Source of the DNA: Ulvibacter antarcticus | GTDB taxonomy: Bacteria; Bacteroidota; Bacteroidia; Flavobacteriales; Flavobacteriaceae | NCBI RefSeq assembly: GCF_003688405.1 | Contig: NZ_REFC01000012.1 | Coordinates: 62,001 to 126,000, forward strand | Direction: 5' to 3' | DNA length: 64,000 nucleotides | Part shown: piece after piece, positions 9,804 through 18,610 of the stretch | How positions within the stretch are numbered: the first letter of the stretch is position 1 | Layout of the letters: the number at the start of each line of letters is the position of its first letter | Notes under the pieces: model-generated | What the model was told of the DNA's origin: nothing | Seen by the model: the letters and a program-made list of their open reading frames with translations, nothing else | Database searches by the model: none | Translations under genes and position numbers: made by a program

Positions 9804-10726
9804 TCGTTTAAAATTTTACTGCCTGTTTTGCTTAACTTAGACACTATGGTGTCGATTTTATTATCAGATTTACAGTATAAGTCGATCAATGCAGCTTCAA
9901 TTGAGGTTGCAGTTTTTTCACCTTTGCTTAATGCAAACATAGAGGGTCCTGAGCCACCAATTCCAAATCCGAGTGCTTTCGCTTCTAACGCGACTTTTTT
10001 AGCATTATCAAATAAAGGAATCAACGGTTTTCGATGTGGTTCTATTAAGACATCTATGAGACTACGTTTAATAAGTTCGTAATTAGATGTGTAAAGCCCA
10101 GAAATGAGTCCTGCCAAATTTCCACTTTGTTTTATTGCATCTTGTAAAGGCACCATTTTAGGTAAGGCTGCTCTAGAGTCCTTAGTGTTAATTTCTATAT
10201 GTGGATGGATGATGGTAACAAATAAATCGTCCGGAACTGGTAAAGAAACGACTTCAAAAGGATCATAGCCCGGAATAAGTGTAAAGCCACCAAATATTGC
10301 GGGTGCTACATTATCTGCGTGTTCATTTCCACTTGCGATTGCTTCACCTTTCATACCAAAATAAGCGAGTTGTTGTAATGATAGAGGTTTGTCCAAAAAC
10401 TGGTTGATGCCAAATACAATTGCAGCCGCACTTGCAGCGCTTCCGCCGATTCCACTACCAATAGGAATTCCTTTCTTAATTTCGATTTCGAATCCGAAAT
10501 CCGCATTCAGAAATTCCAGCATCGCCATTCCGGCAACGCCGGCAACGTTTTTGGAAGCTTCCATAGGAAGATCGGCTCCTGTTATTTTGGTGATAGATAT
10601 ACCTTTTTGCGGCACTTTCCGAAGAAAAATTTCATCACCAATGCCTTCCAGAGCAAAACCTAGAACATCAAATCCACAATTTACATTAGCGACTGTAGCA
10701 GGCGAAAAAACTCGTATACATTCCAT
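9800..10726 (-). CDS. thrB: Homoserine kinase
   Basis: 308 residues, GHMP kinase. The ATP-binding loop is IPIGSGIGGSAASAAA and the C-terminal glycine motif GFGIGGSGPSMFAL is also present. The N-terminal ATVANVNCGFDVLGFAL is the usual family start. It phosphorylates homoserine for ThrC. The thrA stop is followed after one base by this start and the thrB stop overlaps thrC, so the order thrA-thrB-thrC matches one transcript. Confidence 0.97.
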   Translation of the reverse strand: MECIRVFSPATVANVNCGFDVLGFALEGIGDEIFLRKVPQKGISITKITGADLPMEASKNVAGVAGMAMLEFLNADFGFEIEIKKGIPIGSGIGGSAASAAAIVFGINQFLDKPLSLQQLAYFGMKGEAIASGNEHADNVAPAIFGGFTLIPGYDPFEVVSLPVPDDLFVTIIHPHIEINTKDSRAALPKMVPLQDAIKQSGNLAGLISGLYTSNYELIKRSLIDVLIEPHRKPLIPLFDNAKKVALEAKALGFGIGGSGPSMFALSKGEKTATSIEAALIDLYCKSDNKIDTIVSKLSKTGSKILNE

Positions 10727-10727
10727 A

Positions 10728-13166
10728 TTAATAGGTTCTCATTCTAATAATGTCTGAAAATAATCCCGATGCGGTAACATCACCACCTGCACCGGCGCCC
10801 TTTATAATTAAGGGTTGTTCGTTATATCGATTAGTATAAAACAGTACAATATTATCTTTCCCCTCCAGATTAAAAAACGGATGATTAGGCAGAATTTCTT
10901 CCAACCCAACTTTGAGTTTTCCATCGTGTAACTGAGCAACATATTTTAACTGAGCCCCATTTGCATTAGCATTTGAAACTAATTTTTGAAAATGTGCGTC
11001 GTCTTCAATAAGTGTTTCATAAAAATGATCAACCGAACTACTTTTTAGATTTTTAATCGTCAAGAAAGGTTCATTTATCACATCGTTTAAATCGAGTTGT
11101 ATCCCACTTTCACGAGCCAGAATAAGGATTTTACGTGCCACATCCACACCGCTCAGATCTATTCGTGGATCAGGTTCTGTATAACCTTCGGCCTGTGCTT
11201 GTTTTACGACGTCGTGGAAACTATCACCTTCCTTAAAATTGTTGAAGACGAAATTCAAACTTCCGGATAAAACCGCTTTGATAGAGATAATTTCGTCTCC
11301 TGAAGCCATTAGATTATTCAAGGTGTCGATAATTGGTAATCCCGCACCTACGTTGGTTTCGAAGAAGAATGGTGCGTTGTATTGGTTCGATAAACTTTTA
11401 AGAGCTTCGTATTGTTTGTATTCAGAAGAACAGGCAATCTTGTTGCATGCCACCACAGCGATACTACTTTTTAGAAGTTCCGAATAGCTTTTTGCAACCG
11501 ATTCATTTGCCGTGACATCTACAAAAACACTATTCCGTTTGTTAAGATCGATTATTCTTTGATGGAATCCTTCGATGCTGGTTTTCTCTCCGTCAGCCAG
11601 ATGCTCCTTCCAGTGTTTAAGCGAAATCCCATCCGAATCGAAATACATGGTACGCGAGTTGGTGATTCCAATTACTCGAAGGTTAAGGTTTAATTTCTCT
11701 TTTAAATAGTGCTTTTGTTGTGCGATTTGCTCAAGTAAGCGAGCCCCTACATTCCCTACACCGGCAATGTATAGATTAATTTGTTTGCGTTGGTCTTCAA
11801 AAAACCGCTCGTGAAGCACGTTCAATGCTTTTTTGACATCTTTCTTTGCAATTACCGCCGAGATGTTCTTTTCACTCGCTCCTTGGGCGATTGCTCGAAT
11901 ATTGATATTGTTCTTCCCGAGTTTGCTAAACATCTTTCCGCTAATTCCCTGGTGGTTTTTCATCTTATCGCCTACCAAAGCAATGATAGAGAGATCTGTT
12001 TCAACAAGTAAGGGATTCATTTTACCCAACTCAATTTCATTACCAAATTCCCGATCAACCGCCAGTCTGGCGATTTCGGCTTCATCATTTATAATTCCAA
12101 TACAAATACTGTGTTCACTGGAAGCCTGTGTTATAAGAATTACATTTATTAGTTGTTGAGAAAGAGTTTCGAATAAACGCTTCGAAATCCCAGGAATACC
12201 TACGATTCCAGTGCCTTCCAATGTAAGCAGTGCTATATTTTCAATATTACTTAATCCTTTTACGGAGTTGCCATTTGTCGAAGCTTCTGATGTGATAAGT
12301 GTTCCCACATCTTCTGGTGCGAAGGTGTTTTTAATAGCTATAGGAATGTTTTTTTTCATCACCGGCACTATAGTTGGCGGATAGAGAACCTTTGCGCCAA
12401 AATGCGAGAGCTCCATAGCTTCCTGATAAGAAATACTTTGAATAGGTCGGGCTTGTTTCACCATATTTGGATTGGCGGTGAACATTCCACTAACGTCTGT
12501 CCAAATTTCTAATTGAGAGACCTCCAAAGCCGCAGCAATAATTGCCGCAGAAAAATCGGAACCTCCTCGTCCGAGTGTTGTTGTTTCACCTGTTTCATTG
12601 GTGGCTACAAAACCTGGAACAATAGTAATTTGTTCTGTTTTAGTAGAAAAATAATCTACTATTTTTGAATTCGTAATTAAGTAGTTTACAGCACCTTTAA
12701 GACCTCCTTTTAAAGTAACGATTAAATCAATTGCGTTTTTGCGTTCGACTTTTAGTTTCTTTACTTTAAGTGCTTCGGAAATGATGGTAGAAGAACATAA
12801 TTCACCAAATGAAGCAAGCCTGTCTGTGGTACGTGGAGAAAGTTCATTAATATAATAAACACCCTTTAGTAAATCCTCTAGCTGATTGAGATATGCATGC
12901 AATTCCTTTAGCTTCGTCTCAGGAATATTAAGCTGTGAAGCCACATCAATATGTCGCATTTTGATGGTGTCGAAAATCCGGATAAAATTCGAGTCTTTTG
13001 AAGCGGCCAATGATCCAGCTTGCAATAGTTGATCGGTAATGCCTCCGAAGGCTGAAACTACAATGATGACCTCCTCTTTTTTAGAAGTGTCTTCAATGAT
13101 CGACATAACTTTTTTTATATTTTCAAGTGTACCTACAGATGTACCGCCAAATTTTAAAACCTTCAT
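10728..13166 (-). CDS. thrA: Bifunctional aspartate kinase/homoserine dehydrogenase I
   Basis: 812 residues, close to E. coli ThrA (820). Aspartokinase domain first (VLKFGGTSVGT at 2-12, GRGGSDFSAA), then two ACT regulatory domains (~310-455; VEDxFG-type allosteric region), then homoserine dehydrogenase (GVGNVGARLLEQ Rossmann motif at ~470, later NVGAGLPIIDTLNNL and SGSLNFVFN). It catalyses the first and third steps of the aspartate pathway to threonine; allosteric threonine inhibition is expected for this domain layout. A short ORF and a palindrome in the 200-bp leader suggest regulation in addition (see those entries). Confidence 0.97.
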   Translation of the reverse strand: MKVLKFGGTSVGTLENIKKVMSIIEDTSKKEEVIIVVSAFGGITDQLLQAGSLAASKDSNFIRIFDTIKMRHIDVASQLNIPETKLKELHAYLNQLEDLLKGVYYINELSPRTTDRLASFGELCSSTIISEALKVKKLKVERKNAIDLIVTLKGGLKGAVNYLITNSKIVDYFSTKTEQITIVPGFVATNETGETTTLGRGGSDFSAAIIAAALEVSQLEIWTDVSGMFTANPNMVKQARPIQSISYQEAMELSHFGAKVLYPPTIVPVMKKNIPIAIKNTFAPEDVGTLITSEASTNGNSVKGLSNIENIALLTLEGTGIVGIPGISKRLFETLSQQLINVILITQASSEHSICIGIINDEAEIARLAVDREFGNEIELGKMNPLLVETDLSIIALVGDKMKNHQGISGKMFSKLGKNNINIRAIAQGASEKNISAVIAKKDVKKALNVLHERFFEDQRKQINLYIAGVGNVGARLLEQIAQQKHYLKEKLNLNLRVIGITNSRTMYFDSDGISLKHWKEHLADGEKTSIEGFHQRIIDLNKRNSVFVDVTANESVAKSYSELLKSSIAVVACNKIACSSEYKQYEALKSLSNQYNAPFFFETNVGAGLPIIDTLNNLMASGDEIISIKAVLSGSLNFVFNNFKEGDSFHDVVKQAQAEGYTEPDPRIDLSGVDVARKILILARESGIQLDLNDVINEPFLTIKNLKSSSVDHFYETLIEDDAHFQKLVSNANANGAQLKYVAQLHDGKLKVGLEEILPNHPFFNLEGKDNIVLFYTNRYNEQPLIIKGAGAGGDVTASGLFSDIIRMRTY

Positions 13167-13253
13167 TTTGTGTAAATTAAAAATGATTTAATAAAGTAAC
13201 CGATTTTCTTCTTTCAGAAAAAGAAAAGTAAATAGAGTGATATGTTTATAGAA

Positions 13254-13349
13254 TTACCCCAAAGGGGTTGAGAATGTTGTGAAATAAGAAATGCCTCCAA
13301 GTTTTGAGGAGATAGAGTAAGAGGCGATATCTAAGATGCGACTTTTCAT
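13254..13349 (-). CDS. Candidate 31-residue leader peptide upstream of thrA
   Basis: A short ORF (ATG at 13349, TAA at 13254-13256) ends 87 bp before thrA on the same strand. The peptide has 4 Ile (residues 5, 8, 13, 20) and 3 Thr in its last third, in the segment ISYFTTFSTPLG just before the stop. Threonine and isoleucine are the residues that control the E. coli thr leader. The last codons fold into a short GC hairpin (ACCCC/GGGGT around 13256-13268), and CCTC/GAGG could pair a little upstream. I do not see a classical U-tailed attenuator between this ORF and thrA, so the mechanism is open. The start has no ribosome-binding site, which is normal for the group. Confidence 0.45.
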   Translation of the reverse strand: MKSRILDIASYSISSKLGGISYFTTFSTPLG

Positions 13350-13358
13350 ACGAGTGTA

Positions 13359-13381
13359 CTGTAAATGTATTATTTTTACAG
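13359..13381. promoter_or_regulatory. 7-bp inverted repeat overlapping the candidate thr leader promoter
   Basis: CTGTAAA, 9-bp spacer, TTTACAG, in the divergent interval between the thrA leader and nnrD. On the minus strand it covers a TACATTTA element (13369-13362), one base from the flavobacterial -7 consensus TAnnTTTG and 12 nt before the leader ORF. The position would suit an operator. It could also affect nnrD, whose start is 29 bp away on the other strand. Confidence 0.35.
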
Positions 13382-13409
13382 AAAACAGCAACATTTTTTA
13401 AATTATAAT

Positions 13410-14951
13410 ATGAAAATATTTAGTTCAGAGCAATTATACGAAGCCGATAAAATAACTACAGAGAAGCAGGAGATTGCTTCAATTGAATTAATGGAACGGG
13501 CAGCCACGCAGATTTTTAGCTGGTTACATGAACGAATGCAAGGTGCGCAAGTACCTATTCATATTTTTTGTGGGATTGGAAACAATGGTGGTGACGGATT
13601 GGCAGTGGGTCGCTTATTGATTGAAAGTGGGTATAATGTAACGATGTACGTTGTGAATTGTAGCGACAAGCGCTCTAAGAATTTTTTAATAAATTACGAT
13701 AGGGTAAAAAATGTCACGAAATCATGGCCTTTATTAATGACTTCGGAAGAAGATTTTCCTGATATTGCGGATGAGGATATTATTATCGACGCTATCTTCG
13801 GAATTGGCTTGAATCGATGCCCGGGGGGTTGGGTTAAAAAACTTATACAGTATTTAAACGGCAAGAAAGCTTTTAAACTAGCTATCGATATCCCAAGTGG
13901 ATTGTATGCCAACGAACCAATGGATGATGTTGAAGCTGTTTTAAAAGCGAATCATACACTTACTTTCCAATCGCCTAAAATGGCATTCTTCTTACCTGAA
14001 ACTGGGGTGTTTGTGCCTTATTTTGAAGTTTTAAATATAGGTTTGGATGAGGAGTTTATACTTTCACAAGAGCCACTTGCACAGCTAATCGAAAAACCTG
14101 AAGCACAACGATTTTATAAACAACGACAGAAATACGATCATAAAGGTACTTATGGCCATGCATTGATCGTCGCCGGAAGTTACGGGAAAATAGGGGCAGC
14201 GTTTTTGTCGGCTAAAAGCGTATTAAGGGCAGGAGCGGGGTTGGTAAGTTGTTTTATCCCTGAATGCGGGTATGCAATCATTCAAAGTAGCCTTCCTGAA
14301 GCCATGGTGATTACCGACAAAGAAGATGATCTTATTACCGATATAAAAATAAATTTCACACCTTCAGCCATTGGTATTGGTATGGGGATTGGAACGAATA
14401 AGGAAACAGTTGCCGCTTTGGAGAAGCTTCTGAAAGAGACAAAATCACCGCTCGTGATAGATGCAGATGGTTTAAATTGTCTGGCAGAGAATAAATCCTT
14501 GTTGAAACTCCTTCCGAAGAACACTGTACTAACACCTCATTTAGGAGAATTGGAGCGGCTTGTCGGAAAATGGAAGAATGATTACGACCGCATTAAAAAA
14601 ACGAAAAGTTTCGCTAAAAAATATGGGGCTGTAATGGTGGTAAAGGGTGCGAACACCATGACAGTATTTGAAGATAAAATTTATATAAACACCACTGGAA
14701 ACCCGGGAATGGCTACCGCCGGAAGTGGTGATGTGTTAACTGGATTAATTACAGGACTTTTGTCACAAGGTTACGATCCTTTATTGGCATCGGTATTTGC
14801 TGTGTATCTTCATGGAAGTGCCGGCAATATTGCTTCACAGGAAATTAGTTTTGAAGCTGTAATGGCAAGTGATATTGTAGATAGAATTGGACTCGCATTT
14901 ATTGAATTATTTGCTCAAGATCCGATGCCACTATCTGAACCGAAGGAATAA
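13410..14951 (+). CDS. nnrD: Bifunctional NAD(P)H-hydrate epimerase / ADP-dependent dehydratase
   Basis: I place the start at the ATG at 13410 (MKIFSSEQLYEADKIT), the usual N-terminus of this family; the 15 codons further upstream are an unlikely extension. 513 residues: YjeF_N epimerase domain first (GIGNNGGDGLAVGR, DAIFGIGLNR, DIPSGLYANE), then the ribokinase-like dehydratase domain (HKGTYGHALIVAGSYGKIGAA, IDADGLNCLAE, LTPHLGELERL, GNPGMATAGSGDVLTGLI). It repairs damaged NAD(P)H hydrates. It is transcribed divergently from the thr operon and is followed by oppositely oriented genes. Confidence 0.95.
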   Translation: MKIFSSEQLYEADKITTEKQEIASIELMERAATQIFSWLHERMQGAQVPIHIFCGIGNNGGDGLAVGRLLIESGYNVTMYVVNCSDKRSKNFLINYDRVKNVTKSWPLLMTSEEDFPDIADEDIIIDAIFGIGLNRCPGGWVKKLIQYLNGKKAFKLAIDIPSGLYANEPMDDVEAVLKANHTLTFQSPKMAFFLPETGVFVPYFEVLNIGLDEEFILSQEPLAQLIEKPEAQRFYKQRQKYDHKGTYGHALIVAGSYGKIGAAFLSAKSVLRAGAGLVSCFIPECGYAIIQSSLPEAMVITDKEDDLITDIKINFTPSAIGIGMGIGTNKETVAALEKLLKETKSPLVIDADGLNCLAENKSLLKLLPKNTVLTPHLGELERLVGKWKNDYDRIKKTKSFAKKYGAVMVVKGANTMTVFEDKIYINTTGNPGMATAGSGDVLTGLITGLLSQGYDPLLASVFAVYLHGSAGNIASQEISFEAVMASDIVDRIGLAFIELFAQDPMPLSEPKE

Positions 14952-14999
14952 GCGCTTCCGAAGAACATTTTATTCGAATATCTAATGGCTAAGGAAGTC

Positions 15000-15830
15000 T
15001 TAGTAACCGTATAGTCTTAACGCAAGTGTTTCGTCTATCACGAACGGATTAACTTTTTCAGATTGGTATGTAGCAATAAGATAGGTTCTTTCCAGTTCCA
15101 ATGCATCTATAGGATCCTCTTGATGCCATTCGAGTAATGTTCGCCGCTGTAACTCAAAAAAGGCATCATCCTCAGTCATGGCCTCATCCCGATACATGGT
15201 AAAAAAATAGAAGACTGCACGTGCTACATTTCCTTTAAAATTATCCTGTGGTTCGAACGCTTCTTTAGCCTTCTTCGCATATTTACTAAGGTCTCCAACC
15301 GGCTTAGATTGAAATCTGTCAACATCGTTATACCAGCTCAAGCAGTCATTATCAGAAATATTCGCAAAAGGATGTTTATATCTGGCAACATTAACCCCTA
15401 GTCTCACCGGAAATAGATGGTGCATATCACTTTTTGCATTTCCATCTTTAGCTCCTTTACTTTTGGGATAGGAGTGTTCTGCAATTATGCTTTTGAGCGG
15501 ATTTAATTTTAATAATTTGGAAATCGGATCCTCTTCAGATTTAAGAACCGGTAATTTGTAATTTGAATAAACACAGCGTATAGTATCATTCTCATTATAA
15601 ATTTCTGTGAATAAAACTTCTCGTGCGGTTTCATAATCCAATACTTCTGAAGGCTTGTATTTAGCGACTAAGCCTTCAATTGGTATTTCTTGATGGTTAA
15701 ATAAGTCCTTACTCGAATTTTGATGTGCATCGTAGCTTTCATTAGTGTCTTGACAAGCTCCCTTATAAAAACCAAAGAGCAGTAAAACGACTGAAACCAG
15801 TATATGATTATAAAAGTTAGCTTTTCTCAA
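15000..15830 (-). CDS. Secreted endonuclease I family nuclease
   Basis: 276 residues with a signal peptide (first ~27 residues). The Endonuclease_1 (EndA/NucM) fold is shown by EHSYPKSKGA, KSDMHHLFPV (the histidine pair of the beta-beta-alpha metal site), FKGNVARAVFYFFTMY and WHQEDPID. Such enzymes cut DNA, sometimes RNA, outside the cell or in the periplasm to recover nucleotides or phosphate or to loosen extracellular DNA. It starts 14 bp after the stop of the PLD lipoprotein gene, so the two are probably one transcript. No T9SS tail is visible. Confidence 0.88.
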   Translation of the reverse strand: MRKANFYNHILVSVVLLLFGFYKGACQDTNESYDAHQNSSKDLFNHQEIPIEGLVAKYKPSEVLDYETAREVLFTEIYNENDTIRCVYSNYKLPVLKSEEDPISKLLKLNPLKSIIAEHSYPKSKGAKDGNAKSDMHHLFPVRLGVNVARYKHPFANISDNDCLSWYNDVDRFQSKPVGDLSKYAKKAKEAFEPQDNFKGNVARAVFYFFTMYRDEAMTEDDAFFELQRRTLLEWHQEDPIDALELERTYLIATYQSEKVNPFVIDETLALRLYGY

Positions 15831-15844
15831 ATGTTGTGTTTTTT

Positions 15845-18352
15845 CTAGAAGACTTTAAGCAACTCATCCAATTTTGAGCGGCCTTCTAGTTTTTTCTTCT
15901 TCAAACTGCGTTCCATTTCGACAGATACCTGATTTAAAATTTCGTATAATTGATTAATAGTATACTCCAATTGTTCTTTCCGACTCTTAAGAAAGCTTCT
16001 GTCATCCATTGCATATCGATCACGTAACTCGGCAAAGTCTTTTACTTCCTGTTGATGTAATTCTAATAAGTCGGAAAACTTCAAACTATTTTTAGCATCC
16101 CCAACAATGTTTTTATCTTCTAAATTTTTTAAGATCTTTTTATATGAAGCCACTAATTCCGGCACATCCTTGATGAAAATTCCATTATTGGTATCCATCA
16201 TATAACTTCTGAATTCGGCATTAGAAGATCCAATGTAGATATCATCATCAAATAGAATCACTTTCGAATGCAAAGAAAAGGATCCAGTTCCTTTAACGCC
16301 ATTTTCCAGTAAAAAATTGTTAGCTACGATCGAATCCAGGACTGCCTTGTTGTATTCAAAATACTCAAATTTATCTGAATCGAAATTTTTGTTTTTTTGA
16401 AACAACTCATGCATTTGACGTCTTCCAATAAAATTAACCGGCGTGAGATCTGTTGTTGTTATAGAGTTGGTGTAAATTTTTAGTTTCACATTCTTGCAAA
16501 TTTTCTCATTCATCAACATGTTCATTTGATGTACAACGCTTTCAGTTGGCGCAAAATAACCTTGGTGAATGATCACTTCGACTGGCTCTTGAGTCTTTTC
16601 ACTTTTTTCGCAGGCGGCTATAAACGCATCTTCCCAAACCTTATGAATCATTTTGCCATGTTCTATTTCTTCGCCATGAGCAGCGCCAAAGTGCCTTTGT
16701 CTTGGTAAATTTCTTCCTTTAGTACTAAGGTCGTACGGTACATTTTCAACATAGTAAATATTCTGAGACTTCATTGGGATTACATTTGTAGTATGTAAAC
16801 CATTTTCGATCGTTGTATTTTGAACAAAACCATTATTTGCATCAAATAATTCGTTGAGTTGAGTCCAGCTTTTCTTATTGATGGTTTTTGCTAAATAATC
16901 GTTTTCATATTTATGTAAATAGGATGTAAATTTTTCGCCCCATTCCGCTTGCTTTATTTGCACTAATTCTGAATAGCCTTGATCCAGTAAATTATAGAAT
17001 ACTTGCCCAGAACACCCAAGGCGTTGAATTTGGTCCTCAATTTTCGAGCATTCAGTTTCTGCTATGGTATTTGCTTGATTAATCATATATAGAAATCCGA
17101 TAGGAGCGTGTTTTTCTATTTCTGAAGTGGTTGCAACCATCTCTGTAAAACCCCATAAATCTTCGAATGTCTTCTTAAAAAGAGTACCCCCTTTTGGTTC
17201 CAGATCCAAATAAACATCGGTATCCATAAAAATGTATTTCTTTTCCAGCTCGTTAGGTCGCATATGATAGGCGTTTGCACAGTTTCTCCCACCTACTTGC
17301 GCTGTCTTTGTATCGGCGAGAATAAATTTATGATGGGTATAATCTGTTATATATGCAATTTCCGGGTTGGTCATTAAGGCCGTTTCATCGGCATCTTTAA
17401 GTGAAAATGGCAGCAAGGTTTCTAGCCCATTTAAAAATGGTTTGAGTTCTTTTCCGAAGAATAAACCAGCGATGGAAAGCTGGATTTTAGCCTGAATTTT
17501 TTCCGAAGTGCTCCCTGTTTTTGCATCCCAATACAACTTCATTACTTTCATAAGAGTCTGTTTTTGGGCTTCATCTATTTTAGGAGTACCACCGGGACTA
17601 GACATCATTGTTTGAAGGTCTCTACCATACCCGAGTTGCGTTCCGAACAAAATACCATTAGGGTCTTTTGCATAAAACCCTGCTAAGAATATTTTTGCCT
17701 CGATACTCATTACCTCTTCTGCTTGAGGTAAGCTTAAACCGTCATACTTCTTCAAATAGTTAAGTTTTTCTTCAGTACAATCCAATCCATTACTTTCAGC
17801 ACCTTGTTTGGCATTAGCACACCCTAAAGTCATAAACTCTGCGAATTTTATAACAGAAATCGCCGGACGATTGTAAAAGCGAATTTCTATTTGCTGAATA
17901 CCATGCGGTTGCTGACTTTCTAACCATCTAAAAAAGTCTAAGTTCTTGTAATTCCATTGATAATCGGTTAACAGTTTTACTCTGAAATCTTTATCCTCCT
18001 TTATTTTTTGAAGAATCTCATTGGTCATATATGCGGTTGATTCGTCTAGATCGAAGATGTAATAAATAAGCCGAAGCTCTTTGTCAGCATTGCGAATGAT
18101 ATCGATTTTTGAAGCGAATGCTTGATCATTATCTTTTAGAATAAATGCATTTTTAACTTGAAATTCATTTACTTGAAGATAATCAGGAATTACAGTATTT
18201 AGAGTAGGACCAACAATCCTCTGACTACAACCGGACAGAACCATTATTGTTAAGAACAGTGACAGCTTTTTATAGAAATTAACTTTAATGTTTAGTAACA
18301 GAAAGCAAAAAAACTTGTTCTCTTTGGCCGCTCTGGTTAACTTGTTTGGCAT
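15845..18352 (-). CDS. Phospholipase D-like lipoprotein with two HKD motifs
   Basis: 835 residues. A lipobox (VLSGC, Cys42) follows a hydrophobic stretch; the ~20 residues before it are unusually long for a signal peptide, but no nearer start gives a usable one. Two PLD catalytic motifs are complete: HHKFILADTKTAQVGGRN (His340, Lys342, Asp347) and, in the C-terminal half, HSKVILFDDDIYIGSSN. A coiled, charged tail follows. The layout is that of cardiolipin synthase/PLD phosphodiesterases but at least 300 residues longer, with Cys-containing inserts (~177-195). The substrate (phospholipid or nucleic acid) is unknown. It is probably anchored in the envelope. It precedes the endonuclease I gene by 14 bp. 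Confidence 0.8.
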   Translation of the reverse strand: MPNKLTRAAKENKFFCFLLLNIKVNFYKKLSLFLTIMVLSGCSQRIVGPTLNTVIPDYLQVNEFQVKNAFILKDNDQAFASKIDIIRNADKELRLIYYIFDLDESTAYMTNEILQKIKEDKDFRVKLLTDYQWNYKNLDFFRWLESQQPHGIQQIEIRFYNRPAISVIKFAEFMTLGCANAKQGAESNGLDCTEEKLNYLKKYDGLSLPQAEEVMSIEAKIFLAGFYAKDPNGILFGTQLGYGRDLQTMMSSPGGTPKIDEAQKQTLMKVMKLYWDAKTGSTSEKIQAKIQLSIAGLFFGKELKPFLNGLETLLPFSLKDADETALMTNPEIAYITDYTHHKFILADTKTAQVGGRNCANAYHMRPNELEKKYIFMDTDVYLDLEPKGGTLFKKTFEDLWGFTEMVATTSEIEKHAPIGFLYMINQANTIAETECSKIEDQIQRLGCSGQVFYNLLDQGYSELVQIKQAEWGEKFTSYLHKYENDYLAKTINKKSWTQLNELFDANNGFVQNTTIENGLHTTNVIPMKSQNIYYVENVPYDLSTKGRNLPRQRHFGAAHGEEIEHGKMIHKVWEDAFIAACEKSEKTQEPVEVIIHQGYFAPTESVVHQMNMLMNEKICKNVKLKIYTNSITTTDLTPVNFIGRRQMHELFQKNKNFDSDKFEYFEYNKAVLDSIVANNFLLENGVKGTGSFSLHSKVILFDDDIYIGSSNAEFRSYMMDTNNGIFIKDVPELVASYKKILKNLEDKNIVGDAKNSLKFSDLLELHQQEVKDFAELRDRYAMDDRSFLKSRKEQLEYTINQLYEILNQVSVEMERSLKKKKLEGRSKLDELLKVF

Positions 18353-18610
18353 AACTTGGTTATAGTTTGGTTAGTCCTAATAAAGTTACATTAAATTATA
18401 TCTATTTTACTAAAATTATTAGAAATGGTTTCTGAAATAGCAAGCTTCAGAAAAAATGAATTAACTCTTTCCTTAACCATTTGATCGAAAACAAAAAAGC
18501 TTCCGAAGTGGGAAGCTTTTTTGTAATAAATTATATAAAGAGTTTATTTTAATGCATCAAAATAATACAATTTGAAAGTAAAGCCTTCATTATAAAAGTC
18601 CGCTTGAGTT
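18353..18610. other. Intergenic region with a terminator
   Basis: 258 bp between two minus-strand genes. It holds the terminator at 18493-18522 and the AT-rich upstream region of the PLD gene. A short open frame overlapping the TlpA-like gene end (18544-18624, 26 codons) is discussed under findings. Confidence 0.5.
18493..18522 (-). terminator. Rho-independent terminator after the TlpA-like gene
   Basis: Perfect 12-bp stem AAAAAAGCTTCC / GGAAGCTTTTTT with a 6-base loop. The A-run/T-run flanks make it able to work in both directions; it most likely ends the minus-strand gene at 18611-19636. One copy of the TTCCGAAG octamer lies in the stem and loop. Confidence 0.85.

Noticed and set aside
9828-10757. 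Plus-strand frames opposite thrB
   Set aside because: Antisense shadows of a certain gene.
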